Source: Bryobacterales bacterium (GTDB lineage Bacteria > Acidobacteriota > Terriglobia > Bryobacterales > Bryobacteraceae). From it: a stretch of 64,000 nt of DNA. Made by a program: the position numbers and the translations under genes. Positions 34,193 to 42,955 of this stretch are shown one piece after another (positions within the stretch are counted from its first letter, which is position 1; every line of letters starts with the position of its first letter). Below the pieces are notes generated by a model. That model was not told the DNA's origin. It saw only the letters and a program-made list of their open reading frames with translations, and ran no database searches. The stretch covers positions 368-64,367 of the forward strand of contig PMSX01000245.1 of assembly GCA_003167495.1 (NCBI GenBank), read 5' to 3'.

Positions 34193-34633
34193 ATGAAATA
34201 CTGGCTTTACTTAATAGCCAAATTGCTGATAGGCGGAACCGTCATGTTCGCCTTGCAGTATGGCGTTCTTCATCTCTATCCTATTCCGCAGCAGGATCCT
34301 GGAATGGAAGAAGCTTTATTTCTGCACGACGCGCCTTTCACGTTTCTGGTGCTGGCTCTTTGGCACTTGGAGGCGGCGGTGCTCGTCCTAATCGTTTTGG
34401 ATCAGCGCCGGCGCTGCCGCACCTGCCTGCGTAAGTTAATCATGCCCGTGAGCACCGGTTCCTGGGGCCGGACGCTGCTGGGCCGTCCCCGCACTGAGCG
34501 TATCTGCCCCTACGGGCACGGCACTCTCACCATCGAAGATCTGCAAATCACAGGCCGCCAGCTTCCAGATTGGCATCCGCACGACGACGATATCTGGAAA
34601 GAGTTAGAATCGTATTATCAAGCTCGTAAGTAA
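34193..34633 (+). CDS. Membrane protein with a CxxC motif, unknown function
   Basis: The 146-residue protein has two hydrophobic helices (LIAKLLIGGTVMFALQYGVL and TFLVLALWHLEAAVLVLIVL) and a cytosolic C-terminus with RCRTCLRKL and ICPYGHG, so four or five Cys/His could bind a metal or form a redox site. It ends with an acidic/aromatic helix. It starts at ATG 34193, 56 bases after proline dehydrogenase. No named family is recognised. Confidence 0.65.
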   Translation: MKYWLYLIAKLLIGGTVMFALQYGVLHLYPIPQQDPGMEEALFLHDAPFTFLVLALWHLEAAVLVLIVLDQRRRCRTCLRKLIMPVSTGSWGRTLLGRPRTERICPYGHGTLTIEDLQITGRQLPDWHPHDDDIWKELESYYQARK

Positions 34634-34692
34634 CGACGTGTAGCTGCGGGCGTCTAAACAGAGAGACCGATTCTTTCCCAGGCTACCTCAAT

Positions 34693-37203
34693 TTGCCTCT
34701 ACGCATACGACTCCCGAAAAGCTCGTCCCGCGGCCGCGGTCGTGGCGTGCGCTTTGACGCCGCCCAAATCAGCCGTTTCGTTTTCTTTGGATTGCTGGGC
34801 ATTATTGCAATCGTGGTCGGCTATGTAGCCTTCAGCTACGTGAAATACTCCAACATTGCCGATGCGAAGTTGGAAAAAGGGCCGTTCCCCAACTCATCTA
34901 CTTTGTTCGCGGCGCCCCGCACGGTCGGCGTGGGCGACGATGCAACCAAAGCTGGAATAGCCGCCAAGTTGAACGAGAGTGGCTATGAAGAAGACGCCAA
35001 GACGAACTCTTACGGTTGGTATCATCTGACGCCCGACGGCATTGAAATCTTTCCGGGCAAACAATCGGAAACCGAGTCCGAGCCGGCAGTGCTCCGCATT
35101 AAGGACGGCAAAATCCTTTCGATTATCGCGCTCAGCGACAATTCGACCCGCCCCGAATATGCGCTCGAGCCCGCCGTGTTGAGCACGATGTTCGACGAAA
35201 ACCGCGCAAAGAGGCGCCTTGTCAAGTTCGAAGACATTCCACCAGTGATGGTCAATGCCGTTGTCTCGATCGAGGACAAGCGTTTCTTCCAGCACTCGGG
35301 CTTCGATCCACTGCGGATCGTAAAAGCTGTTTTCATGGACCTTCGTCAAGGGCGTAAGGCTTACGGCGCCTCGACGCTGACGCAGCAACTGGCCAAAATG
35401 ATTTGGCTTGATCCGCGCAAAACGTTCGCCCGCAAGTTCGAGGAATTGCTCATCACGGTTCACCTCGAGCGCAAGCTCACCAAACAGAAAATTTTCGAGT
35501 ACTACGCGAATCAGGTTCCCCTAGGCAGGCGGGGTTCGTTCGGTATCAGTGGCTTTGGTGAAGCGGCACAGGCATTTTTCGGCAAAGACATGAAGCAACT
35601 CAATTTGCCGGAAGCTGCCACTTTAGCCGGGCTGATTCAGCAACCCAGCGCTCTCAACCCGTTCCGCTGGCCCGATCGTGCCAAAGCCCGGCGCAACGTT
35701 GTGCTCAAACTGATGCTCGACAACGGCTACATTTCGCGGATGGAGTATACACAAGCGGCCGAGTCGCCCATGAATGTTACCAAACAGGGCATTGAGTCCA
35801 CCGATGCGCCGTATTTCGTGGATCATGTGAATGAACAGTTGGCCGATCAGTTTGGCGAACGCGATTTTCAACAATCGGGTTCGCGCATCTACACCACGCT
35901 CGATCTCGATTTGCAGCATGACGCTGCCATGGCGGTAGCGGACGGTGTCAAACACCTGGATGAGATCTTGACCAAACGCAACAAGGGCCAACCGTTTGAA
36001 GCGCCCCAAGTGGCGTTGATTTGCCTCGATCCGCACACCGGAGAAGTCAAGGCGTTGATTGGGGGACGGAATTACGGTATGAGCCAGTTGGATCACACCA
36101 ACGCAGAACGCCCCTCGGGTAGTATCTTTAAACCGTTCGTCTACGCAACTGCGCTTAACGGCGGCCTGTTGAACAGTCCCAATATGATGACGACCTCTTC
36201 GATTGTGGACGATGATCCTAAGACCTTCCTGTGGAACGGCGACGAATACAACCCTCACGATATGCACAAAAATTGGTTGGGGCCAGTCACGTTGCGCACG
36301 GCCTTCGCGCACTCCTTGAACGTCCCTGCCATCGAGGTAGCTGAGCAAGCAGGGTATCGGAACGTGGCCGATCTGGCTCACAAAGCCGGTTTGGAAAACG
36401 TGCGCGCTACCCCTTCCATGGCGCTCGGCACCTACAACGTCACGGCCATGGATATGGCAGGAGCCTACACTATCTTCGCCAACGACGGCGTGATGGTGTC
36501 GCCGCGTTTGATTTCGCACATTGTCGATAAATCCGGCAAGGATATTTGGACTTCCGAAGCGGAAACCAAGCGCGTGCTCGATCCGCGCGTCAATTTTCTG
36601 GTGGTTAGCTTAATGCAGGAAGTGCTTCGTTCGGGTACCGCCGCCGGCGCATCGCGGTACGGCTTTAATCTTCCCGCCGCGGCCAAGACGGGCACATCGC
36701 AAGATGCCTGGTTTGCCGGTTTCACCTCCAAATTGTTGTGCATTGTTTGGGTGGGGCTGGATGACTATAAAGACATCAAGATGCAAGGCGCCGACGCTGC
36801 CATGCCGATCTGGGCGGAATTCATGAAGCATGCGCACGAGCACCGCGCTTACCGCAATGTTTCGCAATTCAGCATTCCCAGCGGTATTGTGAGTGCGCAA
36901 ATCGACAACGGTTCGGGCCAACTTGCCACGGGCGGTTGCCCGCCAACCGATCTTCGCACAGAATACTATCTCGACGGCACTGCACCCACACAGTACTGCC
37001 CGCTGCATTCGGGCGGAACGGAAGTGACTGGGTGGCAAGAGCCATTGCCCAATGTACCCGCGACCGGTCTTCCCCCAACAGCGCAAGTGGTGCCCCCTAC
37101 AACCACCTTAGACCCTCCCCAAGCACCGCAGACCGATACCAATTCCCAAAAAGACAAGCCGAAGAAGGGCTTGTTTGAAAAGTTAAAAAAGCTTTTCCAT
37201 TAG
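34693..37203 (+). CDS. Class A penicillin-binding protein (PBP1-type)
   Basis: The 836-residue bifunctional enzyme has a basic cytosolic start, a signal anchor (FVFFGLLGIIAIVVGYVAF), a GT51 transglycosylase domain (IEDKRFFQHSGFDPL; YGASTLTQQLAKM) and a transpeptidase domain with SIFKPF (SxxK), SLN (SxN) and AAKTGTSQD (KTG). It polymerises and crosslinks peptidoglycan. The start is TTG 34693 with no obvious Shine-Dalgarno. The C-terminus is Pro/Thr-rich and ends in a Lys cluster. Probably essential or redundant with paralogues elsewhere. Confidence 0.95.
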   Translation: MPLRIRLPKSSSRGRGRGVRFDAAQISRFVFFGLLGIIAIVVGYVAFSYVKYSNIADAKLEKGPFPNSSTLFAAPRTVGVGDDATKAGIAAKLNESGYEEDAKTNSYGWYHLTPDGIEIFPGKQSETESEPAVLRIKDGKILSIIALSDNSTRPEYALEPAVLSTMFDENRAKRRLVKFEDIPPVMVNAVVSIEDKRFFQHSGFDPLRIVKAVFMDLRQGRKAYGASTLTQQLAKMIWLDPRKTFARKFEELLITVHLERKLTKQKIFEYYANQVPLGRRGSFGISGFGEAAQAFFGKDMKQLNLPEAATLAGLIQQPSALNPFRWPDRAKARRNVVLKLMLDNGYISRMEYTQAAESPMNVTKQGIESTDAPYFVDHVNEQLADQFGERDFQQSGSRIYTTLDLDLQHDAAMAVADGVKHLDEILTKRNKGQPFEAPQVALICLDPHTGEVKALIGGRNYGMSQLDHTNAERPSGSIFKPFVYATALNGGLLNSPNMMTTSSIVDDDPKTFLWNGDEYNPHDMHKNWLGPVTLRTAFAHSLNVPAIEVAEQAGYRNVADLAHKAGLENVRATPSMALGTYNVTAMDMAGAYTIFANDGVMVSPRLISHIVDKSGKDIWTSEAETKRVLDPRVNFLVVSLMQEVLRSGTAAGASRYGFNLPAAAKTGTSQDAWFAGFTSKLLCIVWVGLDDYKDIKMQGADAAMPIWAEFMKHAHEHRAYRNVSQFSIPSGIVSAQIDNGSGQLATGGCPPTDLRTEYYLDGTAPTQYCPLHSGGTEVTGWQEPLPNVPATGLPPTAQVVPPTTTLDPPQAPQTDTNSQKDKPKKGLFEKLKKLFH

Positions 37204-37236
37204 CCGCGTTTCGAATTCGCGAATCCAATATCGAAA

Positions 37237-37260
37237 CCGAGCCAGGGGGCGTCAGCGACC
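37237..37260 (+). repeat. Dispersed intergenic repeat, copy 1
   Basis: This shares GAGCCAGGGRGCGTCAGCGA with a copy at 61268-61291 (24 bases with one mismatch, extended on both sides). Both copies lie between a gene end and the next gene. Confidence 0.6.
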
Positions 37261-37263
37261 TAT

Positions 37264-39030
37264 TCAGGCCGGCCTTATGTCCTTTAAAGAAAGACACCAG
37301 CCGGCATAGCCGCGCTTTCGCGAAAACGGATCATCCTCAATTTGCAAAAGAACATCGAGCTTCATCCCAGGCTGGAGCAGGTCTTGCCGGGTGCCGAAAT
37401 TCCAGGCCTTGGCGAAGAGTGTTCGGCCGTCTTGTCGAAGAGCTACGCTGAAGTGTGTGCCTTCTTTTAAGACTTTCGGCGGCCCGGCGATTTCGACGCC
37501 TGCACTACAAAAGGTTGGCGTCGCGTTGCCGAAACCGAATGGCCCGAGCGAGAAGATCTGTTGGATGCACTGTTCCGACAGTTCGCGAAACGTAACGTGC
37601 GCGTCGACCGGGTAGGTTGGCCGGAGGTCGTCGGGCGTCAGTTTTGTGGCAGCGAAGGCGTGGAAGCGGCCTTGAAACTCATCTAGGTTCCTCGCGTGTA
37701 GTGTGAGTCCTGCTGCCTGGCGATGCCCGCCGAACTTCCTGAATAACTGGGGCATGCTTTCGAGCGCTTCCAGGAGGTGAAAGGCCGGAATGCTGCGGCC
37801 CGATCCTCCCAGATGTGGGCCTTCGCTTTCGTCCACATTGTGCGCATCGCTCAAAACAAAAACTGGTCGCGAGAAACGTTCGACCAGACGGCTCGCGACG
37901 ATTCCCAAAACACCGGGATGCCAATTGGGACCAGTGAACACCAAAGCGCTCTTATCGTACGCCAAAGCGCTGTTCTCCTCACACTGCTGGAGGATTGTTT
38001 CCACGATCTCCGTTTCCACTTGCTGGCGTTCGCGATTGAGCCCGTCAAGCTGCTCGGCCAAATCGCGGGCGCGCGTTTCGTCGCCGGTGAGAAAAAGTTC
38101 GATCACATCGCTCGCGCTCGCCATGCGTCCCGCCGCGTTGATGCGCGGGGCCAAGCGAAACGCCACTTGATGGGCTGAAGGTGTTTCTCCATCGTCGAAA
38201 CCGGCGACCGCAAGCAAGGCGCGCAGGCCTGGATTGCGTACCTGACGGAGGCCTGAGAGACCGCGCCGCACGATCACGCGGTTTTCGCCAATCAGCGGAA
38301 CAATGTCCGCCACAGTGGCAATGGCCACCGGCTTGAGAAAGGAATCGAGTAGCGCCGCTTGGCGCTCTGGAGCCAGCGCACTGCGCGAAAGCATTGCTTG
38401 CACAAGCTTGAACGTGACACCTGCGCCGCAAAGATTCTTGTTGGGGTAAGGGCAATCGGGCCGGTTCGGATTGAGAACTGCAACGGCGGGAGGCAACTCC
38501 GTGTCGGGCAGATGATGATCGGTAACAATGACGTCGATCCCGCGTTCCTTGGCGTGCCGGACGACATCGTTCGCGCGGATGCCTGTGTCGACGCTGACTA
38601 TCAAGCGAACACCCGACTCCGCGGCGCGTTCGATAACGTCGTTGCGCATGCCATACCCGTCTCTCAAACGGTGTGGAATAAAAAAATCGGCCGAGCCTCC
38701 CAAAATCTCAATAGCTTTTTTCAAAACCACGATCGAGGATGTGCCGTCCACGTCGTAATCGCCATAGAGAAGTATGGGCTCACGCGCGTTAATGGATTGC
38801 ATCAAGCGAGTGAGTGCTTCCTCCATGTCGCGCATCTGGAACGGATCTTCAAGCGCTGTGAGTTTGCTCGAGAGAAATTCCCGAGCGCTGACAGTATCGG
38901 CGTAGCCGCGATGGACCAAAACGGCTGCGACGACGCGATGGATGCCCAGGCTCTGGCGCAGCGTCTCAATGACTGAGTTGTCGGAATTCGGCAGGTTCCA
39001 ACGGGCGGCCGCTCGCGTTGTTGCGGCCAT
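37264..39030 (-). CDS. recJ: Single-stranded-DNA-specific exonuclease RecJ
   Basis: The 588-residue protein has the DHH phosphoesterase motifs LLYGDYDVDGTSSIVVLK, VSVDTGIRAND and DVIVTDHHLP, the DHHA1 part (APRINAAGRMASASDVIELF, later SIPAFHLLEAL and KFGGHRQAAGLTL) and an OB-fold C-terminus. It degrades ssDNA 5'->3' in recombination and mismatch repair. Its ATG shares a base with the upstream gene's stop (TAATG), so the two are co-translated. Confidence 0.95.
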   Translation of the reverse strand: MAATTRAAARWNLPNSDNSVIETLRQSLGIHRVVAAVLVHRGYADTVSAREFLSSKLTALEDPFQMRDMEEALTRLMQSINAREPILLYGDYDVDGTSSIVVLKKAIEILGGSADFFIPHRLRDGYGMRNDVIERAAESGVRLIVSVDTGIRANDVVRHAKERGIDVIVTDHHLPDTELPPAVAVLNPNRPDCPYPNKNLCGAGVTFKLVQAMLSRSALAPERQAALLDSFLKPVAIATVADIVPLIGENRVIVRRGLSGLRQVRNPGLRALLAVAGFDDGETPSAHQVAFRLAPRINAAGRMASASDVIELFLTGDETRARDLAEQLDGLNRERQQVETEIVETILQQCEENSALAYDKSALVFTGPNWHPGVLGIVASRLVERFSRPVFVLSDAHNVDESEGPHLGGSGRSIPAFHLLEALESMPQLFRKFGGHRQAAGLTLHARNLDEFQGRFHAFAATKLTPDDLRPTYPVDAHVTFRELSEQCIQQIFSLGPFGFGNATPTFCSAGVEIAGPPKVLKEGTHFSVALRQDGRTLFAKAWNFGTRQDLLQPGMKLDVLLQIEDDPFSRKRGYAGWCLSLKDIRPA

Positions 39031-39530
39031 TAGTTATTCGAGAAGTAACCGCCGCCGATGGGTCCTTCTTCTTCCTCTTCATCGGCGAAGGGTCCTGCGG
39101 CCATTTCCAATTCGTTCAGAATGTCTTGCATGGAATCGTACCAATCGGTGCGCAGCTCAAACAGGTAGAGGCGGCCTTCTAAAGCGAAGGAAAGCTGCAG
39201 TGAGCAGGTGAACCCTTCATACGCCTGCAGTTGCTTCAGGCGGGTTTCAAAATGACGTTTTTCTTCGCGCGTGAAATCGGCTGTTTCGAGTTCTTCCAGT
39301 GCTTCGTCGATTTGATCGAGTTGAAAGGCTTCCTGGTTGAAGACAACAAGCTTGGCGCCGGATTGGCGCGCGGTCTCGAGAAACTCGCGAAAATCGGGAT
39401 GGTGCTCCGTGTCCCAACTCACTTGAATCAGTGAATCGAGCATGCGATGGTAACCGTAGAAAATCGGAGTCCCCGATTTCTCCAAGTGTGCCTGCATCTC
39501 TTTGCGTAAGGTTTCTAGATCTAAAGCCAT
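39030..39530 (-). CDS. Conserved hypothetical protein upstream of recJ
   Basis: The 166-residue acidic protein has the order helix (METLRKEM-like start), beta/alpha segments (QVSWDTEHHPDFREFLETAR), a charged helical middle and a final acidic stretch EEEEEG. No signal peptide or membrane span. It is translationally coupled to recJ by TAATG, hinting at a shared repair or replication context, but nothing in the sequence names an activity. Confidence 0.75.
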   Translation of the reverse strand: MALDLETLRKEMQAHLEKSGTPIFYGYHRMLDSLIQVSWDTEHHPDFREFLETARQSGAKLVVFNQEAFQLDQIDEALEELETADFTREEKRHFETRLKQLQAYEGFTCSLQLSFALEGRLYLFELRTDWYDSMQDILNELEMAAGPFADEEEEEGPIGGGYFSNN

Positions 39531-39658
39531 CCGTTTCCAACCGTATCAAATTCGGAACGGGTACTCAGGCAGGGACAAACACCGGGCGGCTGGTAACCTC
39601 ATCAGCCTTAACAGCATCATTCCTAAGCAGATTGAATAAGTATAAGAATGTGGGGCGT

Positions 39659-42600
39659 GTGGCAAAACTAATTGCGCTCATGGCGTGTGTCGCTGGATGT
39701 CTGGCAGCGCAGAGCGGTTTTGTGAGGTCGGCGGGTCAGCCTATTCCCGGGGCTACCGTTACGCTTGTGCAAAATGGGCAAACCTTAACCACGGTGACAG
39801 ACCGCGACGGCCACTATGGCTTTTACTCAGTGGGGCCGGGAACCTGGAGCGTCACCATTGACATGTTTGGTTTCGACACGTTCAAGAAGGATGTGGATTT
39901 CGGTAAAGCTACCGGACCGGTGAATTTTGAGATTCAACTGAAGCCATCGCAGGCGCTGGAACGTATGCAGCGGTTTTCGCAAGGCGGCGGGGCCCGCGCG
40001 GGCGGCAACGGTAGCGCCGGAAATGGCGGCGGAGCATCCGGGAATGCAGGCGCGGGGCCAGGTCGTGCCGCCAATAACAGCGCGGCGCTGGACCAGGATT
40101 TCCAAAACGAGTTGAACGCGCAGTCGAGTACAGAAGCACCATTGGGCGCTCAAAGCAGCAACGACTCATTCTTGATTTCCGGCAGCTTGAGTCCTGGCAT
40201 GGCTCAAGGCGCGCAAGCAGACTCGGGTCCAACGCCTTTCGGCCCCGGTGGGCCGGGCGGTCCGGGCGGTGCTGGAGCGGCGTTCGGTGGAAACCAAGCT
40301 GCTGGCGCTCCAGGATTCGGCGTGGGCGGAGCCGCTCAAACCGGCGGCGGTGGTGGTTTCGGTGGCGGCGGAGGATTTGGCGGCGGTGGAGGTCGTGGCG
40401 GTGGCGGTGGTGGAGGCGGCTTCGGTGGCCGTGGCGGAGGTCAACAAGGACGTCGCGGCCAAGTGGCGGGAGCACAGTTTGGGAACGGCCGGCGGCGGCA
40501 ACAGGCCATTCATGGTCAGTTATCTTTCACTTTGCAGAACTCGGCGCTGAATGCCAAGCAGTTTTCCATTAATGGGCTTGATATTCCGCAAGCGGCTTAT
40601 GCGCAGAGCCGCTTTAGTCTCATTGTTGGCGGTCCGCTGGTGATCAAGAAATTGAAGGATCCCAAGACGCAGTTCTTTCTCACGTATTTCGGAACGCGCG
40701 CCAAAGATCCGCAATTGTTTGCGGAGAACGTGCCGACGGAAGCCGAGCGAAGTGGCAATTTCTCCCAGATATCGTCCGTCATCTACATACCGAACACGAA
40801 TTCGCCATTTCCAAACAATCAGATTCCGGCGAACATGCTCAATGGGATTTCTTTGGGGTTATTGAAGTATTACCCGTTACCGAACGAGCTTGGAACCGCC
40901 AACAACTATCAATATGAGACAGCGTACGCAGCGAACACCGATAATTTGGGTTTTCGCATACAGCGTAATATCACCGACAAAGACCGGCTTTCGGAGAACA
41001 TCCAGTACCAGCGGCGGCAAGGAACAACGGCGAACGCATTCGGCTGGGCCGATCCCAGCAACGGGTACGGCATTAACACAACCACAGGCTGGACACGCAA
41101 TCTTTCGACAACTTTAATCAGCAACTTTCAGATCCGCTTCAACCGGAACTACAGTCAATCGGTCCCATACTTCTCGACACTCCCGGATGTCTCGGCCGAG
41201 CTTGGAATCACGGGTACATCGACGAATCCGCTCAATTACGGCCCGCCCAGCTTGAACTTCACCAACTTCGGCGCCCTGACCGACGACGTTCCCAGCTTGA
41301 CGCGCAATCAATCGCAAGGTTTTACCGAAGGCATAAATTGGATCAAAGGGCTGCACAACTTCAGTATCGGCGCTGGTTATACGCGCGCGGACTTGAGCAC
41401 GCAGACCGATCCGAACGGCCGCGGCACCCTGAATTTTACCGGCCAAGCGACCAGCGCATTGAGCAGCAGCGGTACAGCCGTCACCGGCACCGGTTATGAC
41501 TTTGCAGATTTTCTGCTGGGCATGCCGCAATCGAGTTCCATTCAATACGGCGAACAGACCAATTACTTTCAGCAAAACCAGTCGAATGCTTACTTCCAGG
41601 ATGAGTGGAAGATCCGCTCGGAATTGACGCTGATTTTAGGCGTGCGCTACGAATATTTTGGGCCGATCGAAGAAAAGTATGGACGAATCACGAATCTGGC
41701 GATTGGGCCGGACTTCACTTCGGCAACACCGGTATATCCATCGACGCCGGGCGAGCCAGCGGCCTTGATCCACGGCGATTATGAGGACTTTTCGCCGCGG
41801 CTGGCCCTAGCCTACAAGGTGCCGGGCGCTAAGAAATCGACGATTATCCGGGCTGGCTATGGCATTTACTACAACGGACAGATTTATAACTCATTCATTC
41901 AAAATTTCGCGAAACAGCCACCGTTTGCGACTTCGATTGAATTGAACACCACTGCGGCGAATCCGCTATTCATTGCAAATCCATTCGGCTCGACGAGTAC
42001 AACCGGGTTACCGACTTATGCGGTTGATCCCAATTACCGCACGCCTTATGCCGGCACGTGGAATTTTTCGGTACAACGCGAATTGGGCCAAGGTTTCTTC
42101 GGCACCCTAACATATCTGGGAACAAAGGGAACACGTTTGGATGTCAAAATCGTTCCGAACCAGGAGCCGCCGGGGAGTCCCGAGGCATTGACCAGAACCT
42201 CTACGCTTTACACCTACGACGAGTCGAATGGCGATTCTATTTTTCACGCGCTCCAGTTGCGTCTGAACCGGCGCTTTAATCGCGGGTTGTCCTTCCAGGC
42301 TTTCTACCAATTCGCTAAATCGATCGACGATTCGTCCACTTTCGGTGGAGCAGGGAATGCCAATACGGTTGCGCAAAACTGGCAGGACATATCGGCGGAA
42401 CGGAGTTTGTCGAACTTTGACATACGGCATCAGTTCACGAACACTTTTGTGTGGACTTCTCCCATTGCCGGCCCCGGTTCGCACGTGGCGGCCGATGGTA
42501 AAGTCGGCAGGCTTTTGAAGGATTGGCAGATTAGCGGCACTATTACAGCGCAGACGGGTGTGCCGCTCACAGCACGCGAATTGGGCAACACACAGCAACT

Positions 42601-42955
42601 GGCGCAGACTAACGGCGTTGGCAGTGGCCGAGCCTCGGTTACCGGCGAGCCGATCGATGAGGGCAGCGGCTTCTTCAATTTAAATGCTTTTACCGTGTCG
42701 GCACCCGGCACTTACGGCAATGCCGGTCGCAATACTATTCCGGGGCCGGGGCTCTTTACTTTGAATGCCGCGCTGGCCAGATCGTTTACCTTTGCCGAGC
42801 AGCGGCGCATCGAGTTTCGCGTCGAGACAACGAACCTGTTCAATAATGTCAACTATACGAATCTGTATACCGTCGTGAATGCGGCGAATTACGGTTTGGC
42901 TAGTTCGGCGGCTGCCATGCGCACAATACAAGCAGTAGTGAGGTTCCGGTTTTGA
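39659..42955 (+). CDS. TonB-dependent-receptor-like outer-membrane protein with a glycine-rich linker
   Basis: About 1098 residues: a signal peptide (AKLIALMACVAGCLAAQS), an N-terminal carboxypeptidase-regulatory beta-sandwich (GQPIPGATVTLVQNGQTLTT), a very Gly-rich segment (about residues 110-280, including runs of five to eight Gly) where a plug would be expected, and a beta-barrel ending in AVVRFRF. Acidobacterial members are thought to import large nutrients. A recognisable plug and TonB box are not seen. Start choice is uncertain: GTG 39659, GTG 39650 and ATG 39680 are candidates; 39659 gives the best signal peptide. Its stop overlaps the next gene as TTGA. Confidence 0.85.
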   Translation: MAKLIALMACVAGCLAAQSGFVRSAGQPIPGATVTLVQNGQTLTTVTDRDGHYGFYSVGPGTWSVTIDMFGFDTFKKDVDFGKATGPVNFEIQLKPSQALERMQRFSQGGGARAGGNGSAGNGGGASGNAGAGPGRAANNSAALDQDFQNELNAQSSTEAPLGAQSSNDSFLISGSLSPGMAQGAQADSGPTPFGPGGPGGPGGAGAAFGGNQAAGAPGFGVGGAAQTGGGGGFGGGGGFGGGGGRGGGGGGGGFGGRGGGQQGRRGQVAGAQFGNGRRRQQAIHGQLSFTLQNSALNAKQFSINGLDIPQAAYAQSRFSLIVGGPLVIKKLKDPKTQFFLTYFGTRAKDPQLFAENVPTEAERSGNFSQISSVIYIPNTNSPFPNNQIPANMLNGISLGLLKYYPLPNELGTANNYQYETAYAANTDNLGFRIQRNITDKDRLSENIQYQRRQGTTANAFGWADPSNGYGINTTTGWTRNLSTTLISNFQIRFNRNYSQSVPYFSTLPDVSAELGITGTSTNPLNYGPPSLNFTNFGALTDDVPSLTRNQSQGFTEGINWIKGLHNFSIGAGYTRADLSTQTDPNGRGTLNFTGQATSALSSSGTAVTGTGYDFADFLLGMPQSSSIQYGEQTNYFQQNQSNAYFQDEWKIRSELTLILGVRYEYFGPIEEKYGRITNLAIGPDFTSATPVYPSTPGEPAALIHGDYEDFSPRLALAYKVPGAKKSTIIRAGYGIYYNGQIYNSFIQNFAKQPPFATSIELNTTAANPLFIANPFGSTSTTGLPTYAVDPNYRTPYAGTWNFSVQRELGQGFFGTLTYLGTKGTRLDVKIVPNQEPPGSPEALTRTSTLYTYDESNGDSIFHALQLRLNRRFNRGLSFQAFYQFAKSIDDSSTFGGAGNANTVAQNWQDISAERSLSNFDIRHQFTNTFVWTSPIAGPGSHVAADGKVGRLLKDWQISGTITAQTGVPLTARELGNTQQLAQTNGVGSGRASVTGEPIDEGSGFFNLNAFTVSAPGTYGNAGRNTIPGPGLFTLNAALARSFTFAEQRRIEFRVETTNLFNNVNYTNLYTVVNAANYGLASSAAAMRTIQAVVRFRF

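Noticed and set aside
35623-36519. 298-codon frame antisense to the PBP gene
   Set aside because: It lies wholly inside a well-conserved transpeptidase gene and has no protein motif.
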